Below are positions 54,616 to 63,538 of a DNA stretch of 64,000 nt, piece by piece. The notes under the pieces were generated by a model. The model made no database searches. It was not told where the DNA came from and was given only the letters and a program-made list of their open reading frames with translations. The position numbers and the translations under genes were made by a program. This DNA comes from Chitinophagaceae bacterium. GTDB taxonomy: Bacteria > Bacteroidota > Bacteroidia > Chitinophagales > Chitinophagaceae. The DNA lies in contig JABFRU010000040.1 of NCBI GenBank assembly GCA_013140985.1, forward strand, positions 1 to 64,000, read 5' to 3'. Each line of letters starts with the position of its first letter. The stretch's first letter is position 1.

Positions 54616-55878
54616 ATGGTAGATGTAATACTCGGCCTCCAATGGGGCGATGAAGGAAAAGGAAAGATCGTTGATTTTTTTGCCAAAGACTATGATGTAG
54701 TAGCCCGTTTCCAGGGGGGGCCTAATGCAGGACATACATTGTATGTGAATGATAAAAAAGTGGTCTTGCATCAAATACCTTCCGGGGTATTTCATAAAGG
54801 GATAACAAACCTGATCGGTAATGGAGTTGTGCTTGACCCGGTTACATTGAAAAGAGAATGTGATACGGTGGCCTCTTTTGGCATTGATCTTAAAAAAAAT
54901 CTTTTCATTGCAGAAAGAGCCCATCTCATTTTACCTACGCACCGGGCGTTGGATAAGGCAGCTGAATTATCAAAAGGCAATCAGAAGATCGGTTCCACTT
55001 TAAAAGGTATCGGGCCTACCTACATGGATAAGACCGGGAGGAATGGTTTAAGGGTAGGTGATCTGCTGGATAAAAATTTTACCACATCCTATATCAAACT
55101 GCGGTTAAAGCATCAGCGCTTGCTGGATAATTATAATTTCCAGGAAGACATTACTGCATGGGAACAGGAATTTTTTGAGGCACTTGAATTTCTGAAAGAG
55201 CTGAACATTGTGAATGGAGAGTATTTTATCAATGATAAAATAAATGCGGGAAAGAGGATACTGGCAGAAGGCGCACAGGGGAGTATGCTGGATATTGATT
55301 TTGGAACCTTCCCCTATGTCACATCATCCAATACGATCTCAGCAGGAGTGTGCAGTGGGCTTGGTATTGCTCCGCAAAAAATAAGAGATGTGATCGGTGT
55401 AACAAAAGCTTATTGTACCAGGGTGGGTGGCGGACCTTTTCCTACAGAACTGGATAATGAAACAGGAGAGGAGTTAAGAAAGATCGGGAATGAATTTGGC
55501 GCAACTACCGGTCGCCCCCGCAGGTGCGGATGGATCGACCTTGTGGCATTGCATTTTGCCTGCATGATCAATGGGGTAACAAAAATTGTGATGACAAAGG
55601 CTGATGTGCTGGACGCTTTTAAAGAATTACAGGTATGTACTGCTTACAAACTGGACGGAAAAGAAAGCCGGGAAGTTCCCTTCCAGATGGAGAGAAAAAT
55701 CCCGGAACCGGTTTATAAGTCATTTGCAGGGTGGAATACACCAAGCAGTGCAGCGAATTCGTATGAAGTATTGCCTGAAACAATGAAAGTTTACGTTAAT
55801 TTTATTAATGAGTACCTGGGGGTCAGCATAAAGTACATTTCAAACGGCCCGGGCAGGGATCAGATCATCCTTGTTTAA
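54616..55878 (+). CDS. purA: Adenylosuccinate synthetase
   Basis: 420 residues from ATG 54616. The frame from 54577 runs through a spacer repeat element and is rejected. GTP-dependent joining of IMP and aspartate, the first committed step to AMP. Seen: N-terminal GLQWGDEGKGKIVD (P-loop-like), NAGHTLYV, GIGPTYMDK, and TTGRPRRCGW. Complete and normal. Located beside the acidic protein gene. Confidence 0.97.
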   Translation: MVDVILGLQWGDEGKGKIVDFFAKDYDVVARFQGGPNAGHTLYVNDKKVVLHQIPSGVFHKGITNLIGNGVVLDPVTLKRECDTVASFGIDLKKNLFIAERAHLILPTHRALDKAAELSKGNQKIGSTLKGIGPTYMDKTGRNGLRVGDLLDKNFTTSYIKLRLKHQRLLDNYNFQEDITAWEQEFFEALEFLKELNIVNGEYFINDKINAGKRILAEGAQGSMLDIDFGTFPYVTSSNTISAGVCSGLGIAPQKIRDVIGVTKAYCTRVGGGPFPTELDNETGEELRKIGNEFGATTGRPRRCGWIDLVALHFACMINGVTKIVMTKADVLDAFKELQVCTAYKLDGKESREVPFQMERKIPEPVYKSFAGWNTPSSAANSYEVLPETMKVYVNFINEYLGVSIKYISNGPGRDQIILV

Positions 55879-55980
55879 ATAGATTTGTGACCAGTGACTG
55901 CTAAAGAGAAAAAAACTAATTTAAAAATTTGGAGGATTAAAAACTTCGCTGAAATTTTACAGCAATAATCCTTTTAGACT

Positions 55981-56415
55981 ATGGCATCCAAACCTGATAA
56001 AAAGTCTCCCGGGAAAACTGGTGCATCATCATCCAATGCTTCGGCCGGGAAAGATAGTCCTAAGCCGAAAAAGCAAACGGAAGAAGCAGATGATGACGAT
56101 CCGGATGATGATGAAATGGAAACCCCTGCAGCTAAGAAAGGCAGTAAGGCAGCGGCATCCTCAAAGAAAGATGAAGATGACGATGATGATGTAGATGATG
56201 GACCAGATGATTGGGAAAAACCTGAAGAAGAAGAGGAGTGGGATCCTGACTTCGAGGAATTTGATATTCCCAAATCAAAAGGGAAAAAAGCAGGCGGCGT
56301 TGCAGGCGGCAAAAAAGGTGAGGAAGAAGAAGATTTCAAATTCGAGGACGATGAATTCAAAGACCTCTTTAATGATAAAGGTGGATACGATGATGACGAA
56401 GAGGACGATTATTAA
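55981..56415 (+). CDS. Highly acidic low-complexity protein, 144 aa
   Basis: Almost nothing but Asp, Glu, Lys, Ser, Pro and Gly. Runs of DDDD and EEEE alternate with Lys/Ser/Ala segments (KKGSKAAASSKKDE). No signal peptide and no cysteine. Could be a DNA-mimic, an RNA-polymerase delta-like acidic tail protein or a chaperone-like disordered protein; none is shown. It is likely expressed, as it has a long intact frame (the reverse-strand frame of equal length is a shadow). 23 bases to the pabB start. Confidence 0.7.
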   Translation: MASKPDKKSPGKTGASSSNASAGKDSPKPKKQTEEADDDDPDDDEMETPAAKKGSKAAASSKKDEDDDDDVDDGPDDWEKPEEEEEWDPDFEEFDIPKSKGKKAGGVAGGKKGEEEEDFKFEDDEFKDLFNDKGGYDDDEEDDY

Positions 56416-56438
56416 TTGAAGATCTCCCGCAATCTATT

Positions 56439-57764
56439 TTGAATACAACCAAAACTAACTGCACATTTTCTATCAGTGATCTTGGGAGTGTGAAGCAAAA
56501 AGTGTTGAACTGGGCAAAACGGTTCAACACTTTTTGTTTTTTGGATAATCATCAATACCAGATCAGGCCACATTCAGAAGAATGCCTGCTGGCAGCAGGA
56601 GTGAAAAGAGAATTAAGTGCCAATGCAGGAAGTGCATTAAAGCAATTACAGGATTTTATTCATTACCGGTCAGACGGGGACCGTCAGGCCAACTGGCTTT
56701 TTGGTCACCTGGGTTATGATCTGAAAAATGAAATAGAAGATCTCTCATCTGATCATTTTGACGGAGTAGGCTTCCCCGACATGTATTTCTTTGAGCCTGA
56801 AATACTGATTCGGCTGAATGAAAAGGAAATGATCATTGAAAGTAATGATGCAGAAAAGATTTTTAATGAGATACTCAATGAAAGAAACAGGGCAGAGGAT
56901 TCTTATCATTTGCCAAACATTCAAAGCCGTCTTTCAAAAGAAGAATACATTGATATTATCACTCAGCTCAGGCAACATATTTTGCGGGGAGATTGTTATG
57001 AAATTAATTTTTGCCAGGAATTTTTTGCAGAGAATACTTCTATTAACCCGGTAGCAGTTTATAAAAAACTCAGTACTGTTTCACCCAATCCATTTTCTGC
57101 GCTATATAAGATAAACGACAGGTGGCTGATCTGTGCCAGCCCTGAACGGTTTTTAAAAAAAGAGGGCAATACGATATTGTCACAACCGATCAAAGGAACA
57201 TCGCAGCGTATAATAAATGATAAACAAAAAGATGAACAGAACAGGGAAGAGTTATTCGTTAGCTCCAAAGACCGGTCAGAAAATGTGATGGTGGTGGACC
57301 TGGTAAGGAATGATCTTTCCAAAGTTTGTAAAGACGGAACGGTAAAAGTGGATGAGTTGTATGGCATCTATTCTTTTCCGCAAGTACATCAAATGATATC
57401 AACAGTAAGCGGTGAATTGAGGAATGATATTTCTTTTACTGATATCATCAGGGCCACTTTCCCAATGGGCTCCATGACCGGCGCTCCAAAGAAAAGAGTG
57501 ATGGAGCTGATCGAACAATATGAAAAAACAAAGCGGGCTATTTTCTCTGGTGCCGTCGGGTATATTTCACCGGGAAATAATTTTGATTTTAATGTTGTTA
57601 TCCGGAGTATCATGTACAATGCCGTTACAAAATATCTTTCTTTCCAGGCGGGCTCGGGTATTATTTATTACAGTGATCCCGAAAAAGAGTGGGAAGAATG
57701 TTTGCTGAAAGCAGAAGCAATAAAAAAAGTGCTGTCCGAAACGGACTCCATCGGAGAAGAATAA
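56439..57764 (+). CDS. pabB: Aminodeoxychorismate synthase component I
   Basis: 441 residues from a TTG start. Makes 4-amino-4-deoxychorismate for folate synthesis using ammonia from PabA. The decision for PabB over TrpE is the Lys in SQPIKGTSQR (K252), where TrpE has Ala. Other motifs: GDCYEINFCQEF, SPERFLK, DLVRNDLSKVC and FPMGSMTGAPKKRVMELI. No pabA nearby. Stops three bases before the convergent lytic transglycosylase. Confidence 0.88.
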   Translation: MNTTKTNCTFSISDLGSVKQKVLNWAKRFNTFCFLDNHQYQIRPHSEECLLAAGVKRELSANAGSALKQLQDFIHYRSDGDRQANWLFGHLGYDLKNEIEDLSSDHFDGVGFPDMYFFEPEILIRLNEKEMIIESNDAEKIFNEILNERNRAEDSYHLPNIQSRLSKEEYIDIITQLRQHILRGDCYEINFCQEFFAENTSINPVAVYKKLSTVSPNPFSALYKINDRWLICASPERFLKKEGNTILSQPIKGTSQRIINDKQKDEQNREELFVSSKDRSENVMVVDLVRNDLSKVCKDGTVKVDELYGIYSFPQVHQMISTVSGELRNDISFTDIIRATFPMGSMTGAPKKRVMELIEQYEKTKRAIFSGAVGYISPGNNFDFNVVIRSIMYNAVTKYLSFQAGSGIIYYSDPEKEWEECLLKAEAIKKVLSETDSIGEE

Positions 57765-57767
57765 TTT

Positions 57768-58796
57768 TTAATTGCCGAGTATCACCTGTAATGATTCACC
57801 CAGGATATCATTTTTTTTGGCTATAAAAATTTCCATCTTGTCAACAGGCAGGCGAAGATCATACGTTCCGTTGGTGGCCACTTGTGTGTCAAACCCGGGA
57901 TTATAACGATTGAAAGTAGCCATATCCATCGTTATATGTTTGATGATAACTCCTGAATTATAGCGCCCGGTGATCGGCATCATCCTCGAATTGTTTACTT
58001 CATCTTTCGTAAGTGTAAGATTGTTATTCAATACCAGTTCCTTCATTTCATCTTTTGTAACAGTGGTAACGCCGCCTTCGCCTTCAAAAATATAATGAGT
58101 TCCAATGAATTTCTTTACATGGTTCATCGATTCGTTGGGAAGATTGTATTGCAGCGTCCAGAAATCTTTGCTGCCACCACTTTTACGAATGGCTTTGTCA
58201 ACATTGCCGGGGCCGCCATTATAGGCAGCGATCACCAGCAACCAGTCGCCGTATCTTGCAAAAAGATCAGTAAGTAAAGCGGCTGCTGCATGGGTGCTTT
58301 TATAATAATCAAGTCTTTCATCATTATGTTTGGAAATTTTAAGACCGTATTGTTTTGCGGCAGCCGGCATGAATGCCCATGGTCCAACTGCACCTGTCCA
58401 GGAAATTGCATTATACTTTAAGCCCGATTCAATAACGGCGAGGTATTTCAATTCTTTTGGTAAGCCATGTTGTGAGAGAATGGCATCCATCATATCAAAA
58501 TAGGGGCGGCCCCATTCTTTCATGCTGTTGAACCCTTTGGTGTTCTTTGCAATATAATTCTGAACAAAGGTGATCGCCAGGGGATTCAGTTTTGCACCGC
58601 TTACGCCATCTCCTAATACTGCTGTTCTAAAGAGGTCTTTGAATTCAGATTTAGGATCGAGTTTCTGTAACGAGGAATCTTTTTTGATGGTAGTATCAGC
58701 TATAGCCAGGGGGCCACCGGCAGAAGGCTGTTGTTCCCTGGCACTGGCTTGCAGGACGAAAACAATTATTGCAATAAAAAAGGATAATTGCCGCAT
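57768..58796 (-). CDS. Membrane-bound lytic murein transglycosylase (Slt/MltD-like)
   Basis: 342 residues from ATG 58796 (Met 58808 adds four). Signal-like N terminus (RQLSFFIAIIVFVLQASA). An SLT domain is present: AVIESGLKYNAIS with the catalytic Glu, GAVGPWAFMPAAAKQYGL and AYNGGPGNVDKA. There is no LysM or only a degenerate one at the C terminus. Cleaves the MurNAc-GlcNAc bond of peptidoglycan. Its start region overlaps or adjoins the end of the upstream gatA gene. Confidence 0.88.
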   Translation of the reverse strand: MRQLSFFIAIIVFVLQASAREQQPSAGGPLAIADTTIKKDSSLQKLDPKSEFKDLFRTAVLGDGVSGAKLNPLAITFVQNYIAKNTKGFNSMKEWGRPYFDMMDAILSQHGLPKELKYLAVIESGLKYNAISWTGAVGPWAFMPAAAKQYGLKISKHNDERLDYYKSTHAAAALLTDLFARYGDWLLVIAAYNGGPGNVDKAIRKSGGSKDFWTLQYNLPNESMNHVKKFIGTHYIFEGEGGVTTVTKDEMKELVLNNNLTLTKDEVNNSRMMPITGRYNSGVIIKHITMDMATFNRYNPGFDTQVATNGTYDLRLPVDKMEIFIAKKNDILGESLQVILGN

Positions 58797-58804
58797 TTCT
58801 TTAC

Positions 58805-60250
58805 TCACTTTTGATCTTGGCGATATTGCCCCATCATCAGACTCGAAACTTGCAGCAAAGTTAGCTCATCAAAATGGTTTGCCATAACCTGCACACTGAA
58901 GGGCATGTTATTACTATGCTTAAAAAGGGGCAATGAGATGGCGGGAATTCCAACGAGGTTAGCCATTACTGTATAAATATCAGCGAGGTACATGGCAATA
59001 GGGTCGTTAATTTTTTCTCCGACCTTGAAAGCGGTAACAGGAGATGTGGGCAGCAGCATAAGGTCAAAATTGTTAAAAATCTTTTTTACATGGTCGCATA
59101 AGAGCCTTCTTACTTTTTGTGCCCTTGTAAAATAAGCATCGTAATAACCAGCGCTTAACACAAATGTGCCTAACATGATCCTTCGCTTCACTTCTTTTCC
59201 AAAACCTTCTGATCTTGTTTGTTTGTAAAATTCAACCAAATCTGTAATTGATTTGCCGGTTCTGTATCCATACTTTACTCCATCGTATCTGGAAAGATTA
59301 GAAGAGGCTTCAGCGGTTGTCAATACATAATAAGCAGGAACGATAAAATCCAGCAGGTCAAATTTTACCGGTTCTGCACTATGACCATCCTTTTTCAATT
59401 GTTCGATCAATCCATTTATCCCGGATGAAATTTCAGGATCAATAGAGGGATGATTCAGGGCTTCATCAAAATAAGCAAACCTGAATTTTTTGTCACCGGT
59501 TAATTGAGATGAATAAGCCGGTGTTTCTTTTTGCGAAACTGTACTGTCAAATTCATCCGGCCCGGAAATTATTTCCAATACTTTGGCAACATCAGTAATT
59601 GTATTTCCAAAGATCCCAACCTGGTCAAAAGAAGAAGCATAGGCGATCAAACCATAGCGGGAAATTCTTCCATAAGTTGGTTTTAATCCAATGATGCCGC
59701 AAAAATCTGCGGGCTGACGAACAGAGCCACCTGTATCACTACCTAATGAGATCATACATAAGCCAGCCTGCACAGCCACTGCTGAACCTCCTGATGAACC
59801 ACCGGGCACTCTTGTTTCATCCAGTGCATTCAATACTTTTCCGTATGCAGAATTTTCATTGGTGGAACCCATTGCAAATTCATCGCAATTGCAACGACCA
59901 ATAATGATGGCATCTTCGTCCAAAAATTTTTGGACAGCTGTAGCAGAATAAACAGAACTAAAATTTTTCAGAATGTTTGATGAGGCAGAAACGGGATGAT
60001 CTTTGTGACAAATAACATCTTTCAGGGCAATGACAACGCCGTGTAATTTTCCAATCGTTTTTCCGGCTTTTCTTTTTTTATCTAATACACTTGCAGTTTG
60101 TAATGCTTCGTCTGCGTACACCTCAATAAATGCATTCAAATGTGCAGTTTCCCTGATGCGTTGAAGAAAATGTTCAACGGCCTGGCAACAGGTTATTTTT
60201 TCTTCCAGTAATTGGGCATGATAGTGCTCAATAGAAGAGAATACAAACAA
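58805..60250 (-). CDS. gatA: Glu-tRNA(Gln)/Asp-tRNA(Asn) amidotransferase subunit A
   Basis: 481 residues. The amidase subunit of GatCAB. The Ser-cisSer-Lys triad is visible: Lys in LHGVVIALKDVI, cis-Ser and Ser in SLGSDTGGSVRQPADF. GIIGLKPTYGRISRYGL is diagnostic. gatB and gatC are not in the window. Stop overlaps the longer start of the transglycosylase; tatA lies 44 bases upstream on the strand. Confidence 0.95.
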   Translation of the reverse strand: MFVFSSIEHYHAQLLEEKITCCQAVEHFLQRIRETAHLNAFIEVYADEALQTASVLDKKRKAGKTIGKLHGVVIALKDVICHKDHPVSASSNILKNFSSVYSATAVQKFLDEDAIIIGRCNCDEFAMGSTNENSAYGKVLNALDETRVPGGSSGGSAVAVQAGLCMISLGSDTGGSVRQPADFCGIIGLKPTYGRISRYGLIAYASSFDQVGIFGNTITDVAKVLEIISGPDEFDSTVSQKETPAYSSQLTGDKKFRFAYFDEALNHPSIDPEISSGINGLIEQLKKDGHSAEPVKFDLLDFIVPAYYVLTTAEASSNLSRYDGVKYGYRTGKSITDLVEFYKQTRSEGFGKEVKRRIMLGTFVLSAGYYDAYFTRAQKVRRLLCDHVKKIFNNFDLMLLPTSPVTAFKVGEKINDPIAMYLADIYTVMANLVGIPAISLPLFKHSNNMPFSVQVMANHFDELTLLQVSSLMMGQYRQDQK

Positions 60251-60294
60251 AAGCAGCAGCTTTTCGGGTTACTTAATAGCAGAAGGGCGAAAGG

Positions 60295-60513
60295 TTATTT
60301 AGCGCTTGGTGAATTCTTGATATCGTTGGCACTGTCCTCTATCTCTTTTTTTACATTGCTTTTCGCATCGTTGAATTCACGGACACCTTTGCCAAGGCCA
60401 CGCATCAGCTCAGGGATTTTTTTGCCACCAAACAGGAGCAGCACAATAACCAGGATAATGATGATCTCATTTGTTCCCAACATACCCAGTAAAACAGGTT
60501 GTATCATAATCAA
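60295..60513 (-). CDS. tatA: Twin-arginine translocase TatA/TatE-type subunit
   Basis: 72 residues. One N-terminal membrane helix ([22 protein letters not shown] with the LFGGKK hinge), an amphipathic helix and a polar tail ([16 protein letters not shown]-like). It forms the pore of the Tat pathway that exports folded proteins. tatC is not in the window. Start could also be at 60507, changing two residues. Confidence 0.92.
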   Translation of the reverse strand: MIMIQPVLLGMLGTNEIIIILVIVLLLFGGKKIPELMRGLGKGVREFNDAKSNVKKEIEDSANDIKNSPSAK

Positions 60514-60587
60514 AAAATTAAGAAGTAAAGATACTAACTACCCGAAAATAATGGAATTATTAGTTTTAATTAACCGGTAAACAACAA

Positions 60588-60614
60588 AAAAGCCCCTATC
60601 AATAAGGGGCTTTT
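60588..60614 (-). terminator. Rho-independent terminator after rplS
   Basis: Stem GCCCCT/AGGGGC (60592-60597 with 60605-60610), seven-base loop, flanked by As and Ts on either side, so it can work in both directions. Lies between rplS and tatA. Confidence 0.85.
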
Positions 60615-60633
60615 CAAATTATAGTAAGAAAAA

Positions 60634-60999
60634 TTACTGTGCTGCTTCAGTAGCCATGCGCTTTTCACGGATACGGGCACTCTTACCACTGCGTTTGCGC
60701 TGGTAGAACAGTTTAGCCCTGCGAACATGACCGGTCTTATTCACCTCAATAGAATCAATATTGGGAGAATAATAAGGAAACACCCTTTCCACACCGATAC
60801 CGTCAGATATTTTACGAACAGTAAAGCTGGCTGTATGACCAGTGCCCTGTTTTTTAACTACATCGCCTTTAAAAGACTGGATCCTTTCTTTGTTTCCTTC
60901 AATGATCTTATAGTTTACGGTAATATTATCTCCGGGCTTAAAAGCGGGGAAACTCTTCTTACCAGTCAGTTGCTCATGTACATATGCTACAGCGTTCAT
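60634..60999 (-). CDS. rplS: 50S ribosomal protein L19
   Basis: 121 residues from ATG 60999 (MNAVAYVHEQL); the Met at 61023 adds eight residues. L19 sits at the 30S-50S interface. Features: KPGDNITVNYKIIEGNKERIQSFKGDVV and VERVFPYYSPNIDSIEV. C-terminal basic tail. Single gene here. Confidence 0.97.
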   Translation of the reverse strand: MNAVAYVHEQLTGKKSFPAFKPGDNITVNYKIIEGNKERIQSFKGDVVKKQGTGHTASFTVRKISDGIGVERVFPYYSPNIDSIEVNKTGHVRRAKLFYQRKRSGKSARIREKRMATEAAQ

Positions 61000-61037
61000 A
61001 ATCCTTATTTTTAGGGAGGGCAAAGGTAATGGAAACA

Positions 61038-61160
61038 GTTTAAAGTTTAATGGTTTAATGGTTTAAAAGTTTCGTCTTTCAGATGATTCAAAGCTTATAA
61101 CACTATTCCTGCTTTATGCTAAACCATTAAACGTTAAACTTTTAAACCCTCAAACCTTTA
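61038..61160. repeat. 8-base two-arm array between rny and rplS
   Basis: Left arm GTTTAAA, GTTTAATG, GTTTAATG, GTTTAAAA, GTTT (61038-61072); right arm CATTAAAC, GTTAAAC, TTTTAAAC, CCTCAAAC, CTTTA (61125-61160). The rny stop codon TAA (61160-61158 on the minus strand) is the first three bases of the right array. Terminator role likely. Confidence 0.8.
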
Positions 61161-61454
61161 TCTCGCCACATTCACAGCTCTTTTTTCCCTGATCACCGTC
61201 ACTTTTATCTGGCCGGGGAAGGTCATTTCAGTCTGTATCTTCTGAGCTATTTCAAATGATAGTTTCTCTGAATCCTGGTCGCTCACTTTATCCGCCTCAA
61301 CGATTACCCTTAATTCTCTTCCGGCCTGGATGGCATAGGCCTTCTCAACCCCGGTGTAAGCCATGGCCAGATTTTCAAGGTCTTTGATCCGCTGGATATA
61401 TTGCTGCATGATCTCTCTGCGGGACCGGGTCTTGCGCCGCTTATCGCATCGCAT
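61158..61454 (-). CDS. rny: C-terminal part of ribonuclease Y in a shifted frame
   Basis: This frame continues the rny gene from about codon 12 ([18 protein letters not shown]...[13 protein letters not shown]) to the stop at 61160-61158. The first eleven residues ([11 protein letters not shown]) are out-of-frame and not real. It is the piece needed to complete a normal RNase Y of 524 residues. Confidence 0.7.
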   Translation of the reverse strand: MRCDKRRKTRSRREIMQQYIQRIKDLENLAMAYTGVEKAYAIQAGRELRVIVEADKVSDQDSEKLSFEIAQKIQTEMTFPGQIKVTVIREKRAVNVAR

Positions 61455-62731
61455 GCCTGGGTGATAGGAGAGATTACAAATTGCATTTCCATTTCATCAT
61501 GGTGAGCACCGATGGCATTAACTACTGCCGGATTCTCACCAAATTTTTCAGCAAGCTTGGCTCCCAATAAAGCATGACTCAATTCACTTTCCTCATCAGG
61601 CACTTTACCAATGTCATGTAAGAGGCCAGCCCTTTTTGCAAGCTTAACCATATTCGGAGCCAGGCCCAGTTCTGCAGCCATTGTAGCGCAGAGATTAGCT
61701 GTTTCCCGGCTATGCATAAGCAGGTTTTGACCGTAGGAAGAGCGGAATCTCATTCTGCCCACCATTCTTACGAGTTCTTTATGTAAACCATGAATGCCTA
61801 ATTCAATAACAGTTCTTTCCCCGATCTCCATTACCTGTTCTTCAATTTGCTTCTTGGTTTTTTCAACCACTTCTTCAATTCTTGCCGGGTGAATACGGCC
61901 ATCGGCCACTAATCTTTGCAAACTCAAACGGGCAATTTCCCGGCGAAGCGGATCAAATGAAGAAAGTAGAATAGCCTCCGGGGTATCATCAACGATCAGA
62001 TCAACACCGGTGGCAGCTTCAATAGCCCTGATATTTCTTCCTTCACGGCCGATTATCTGCCCTTTGATCTCATCACTTTCCAAATTGAAAACCGTGATAG
62101 AATTTTCGATAGCCTGTTCAGCAGCGGTACGCTGTATGGTTTGAATTACAATCTTGCGGGCTTCTTTTCCGGCTTTTTGTTTGGCCTCTTCTATTATTTC
62201 CTGCTGAAGTGCCAATGCTTTGGATTGTGCCTCATTTTTCAGGCTTTCTATCAGTTGGGCCTTGGCTTCTTCTGCAGAAAGTCCGGCGATCTTTTCTAAT
62301 CGGCGGATATGTTCTTCCTGGTGTTTTTCCAGCTCAGTTCTTTTGATATTAACCAACTCTATCTGGCGGTTCAGGTTGTCTTTGATAACATCATTGTCTT
62401 TGATCTGCTTATCAAGATTGCTTTCTTTTTGATTGATAGATTGTTCTTTTTGACGGATGCGGCTCTCTGTATCGTTGATCTTACGGTTGCGCTCATTCAC
62501 TTCCTTTTCATGAGCCGCTCTCATTTGCACAAATTTCTCTTTAGCCTCCAGTTCTTTTTCTTTCCGGATGGTTTCGGCTCTGAGTTCAGCTTCTTTTAAT
62601 ATGGTTTGTGATTGCAGTTCGGCTTCTTCTACTTTTTTACGGGTATTCTTTGAGAAAAGCAGTTTACCCGCTATAAGACCGATAATAAGGGCAGCAGCGC
62701 CTATTATAGCAGCTAATATATTTGGATCCAT
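61310..62731 (-). CDS. rny: Ribonuclease Y, frame broken near residue 436
   Basis: An N-terminal membrane anchor ([19 protein letters not shown]), a long coiled coil, a KH domain ([19 protein letters not shown]) and the HD domain (LLHDIGK, IGAHHDE) are all as in RNase Y, the membrane-bound mRNA-decay endonuclease. After ISGARPG (Gly436, 61424) the frame goes to unrelated residues (PAERSCSN...), while the expected continuation is in the -1 frame. A single missing base between about 61422 and 61424 would explain it: an assembly or sequencing indel, or a real lesion. Restoring one base gives 524 residues. Confidence 0.85.
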   Translation of the reverse strand: MDPNILAAIIGAAALIIGLIAGKLLFSKNTRKKVEEAELQSQTILKEAELRAETIRKEKELEAKEKFVQMRAAHEKEVNERNRKINDTESRIRQKEQSINQKESNLDKQIKDNDVIKDNLNRQIELVNIKRTELEKHQEEHIRRLEKIAGLSAEEAKAQLIESLKNEAQSKALALQQEIIEEAKQKAGKEARKIVIQTIQRTAAEQAIENSITVFNLESDEIKGQIIGREGRNIRAIEAATGVDLIVDDTPEAILLSSFDPLRREIARLSLQRLVADGRIHPARIEEVVEKTKKQIEEQVMEIGERTVIELGIHGLHKELVRMVGRMRFRSSYGQNLLMHSRETANLCATMAAELGLAPNMVKLAKRAGLLHDIGKVPDEESELSHALLGAKLAEKFGENPAVVNAIGAHHDEMEMQFVISPITQACDAISGARPGPAERSCSNISSGSKTLKIWPWLTPGLRRPMPSRPEEN

Positions 62732-62875
62732 GAATGTCGTTGTTTAATTGTTGCACAATACGTTGATTTAATACAAACTTCATATAAGAAGTATCCGTTA
62801 TCAGCGAAGATACAAAACGGGGGTTAAAAGCGGTAGGGGGCCAGGAAATAAGTCCGCAGCCTAAAAGACTGGCTT

Positions 62876-63163
62876 TTAGCTCAAATGACCATCCAGTAAT
62901 TTCTCAATAACAGCAAGCTGTTCTGACAGGTTTTCCTTTTCCACATTGGCGGCAGTAGCGGAATGTTGTTCAGTAGCATACCAGATCAGCACCATGGCTA
63001 TATAGTCCTGCATATCCTTGCCGGCAAACTGGGTTTTGAATTCAATGATCTTGTCGTTGATGGTTTTGATGGTCTTTCTTACTACTTCTTCATCATCCGG
63101 ATGAATTTTGATCCGGTAACTCCGGTCGCCAATAAGGGCAGAAACAGCAATTAATTCATTCAT
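62876..63163 (-). CDS. zapA: Cell division protein ZapA
   Basis: 95 residues. Binds FtsZ and helps bundle it at midcell. N-terminal SALIGDRSYRIKI and EVVRKTIKTINDKI (typical ZapA beta-hairpin and helix), followed by a coiled-coil C-terminal helix. Placed just before rny on the strand, as often found in Bacteroidota. Confidence 0.88.
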   Translation of the reverse strand: MNELIAVSALIGDRSYRIKIHPDDEEVVRKTIKTINDKIIEFKTQFAGKDMQDYIAMVLIWYATEQHSATAANVEKENLSEQLAVIEKLLDGHLS

Positions 63164-63283
63164 GTATTTGGATTTTTAAATATCTATTTATTATATTCGG
63201 TGCCCCTTACTACTGGGGAGCCATTATCTTTTTAAAAACCATGGTTAAGCTACCTAAAGGAAACGAACAAAAACGTTTACCTC

Positions 63284-63538
63284 ATGTTTGCCAAAGTTAA
63301 GTCTTCGGTGTTTATTGATGCACTGCAACTGGAAGTTACTTCTCCCAATGGTCAGTGTATCCGTGGTATCTTAAAAGATGATACCGGGATCGTTTGCCGC
63401 ACTATTGAAAAAGATATTTCGCCGGACCGCACCCAACTTACCTGGAATGGTCTTAATGATCTGCCTTACGGAAAATATACACTTGAATTGACACAGGGAG
63501 AAGATGAGATGAAGATGAATCTGGTGAAGAGAGTTTAA
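63284..63538 (+). CDS. Small beta-rich protein, 84 aa, resembling a sorting-domain fold
   Basis: 84 residues. Strand-rich: VFIDALQLEVTSPNGQ, DDTGIVCRTIE, LPYGKYTLELTQG and a basic end NLVKRV. The spacing of a GxYxLxV-like strand (GKYTLELTQ) near the C terminus resembles the type A T9SS C-terminal domain, but there is no signal peptide and no preceding cargo, so that reading is weak. Transcribed opposite to the surrounding zapA group. Its stop TAA lies in the first unit of an 8-base array. Confidence 0.6.
   Translation: MFAKVKSSVFIDALQLEVTSPNGQCIRGILKDDTGIVCRTIEKDISPDRTQLTWNGLNDLPYGKYTLELTQGEDEMKMNLVKRV

Noticed and set aside
55974-56360. 128-codon minus-strand frame opposite the acidic protein
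   Set aside because: A Ser-rich shadow of the Asp/Glu-rich gene, with no independent support.
61158-61454. Programmed frameshift in rny
   Set aside because: No classical slippery heptamer or following pseudoknot at the shift point; an indel is simpler.
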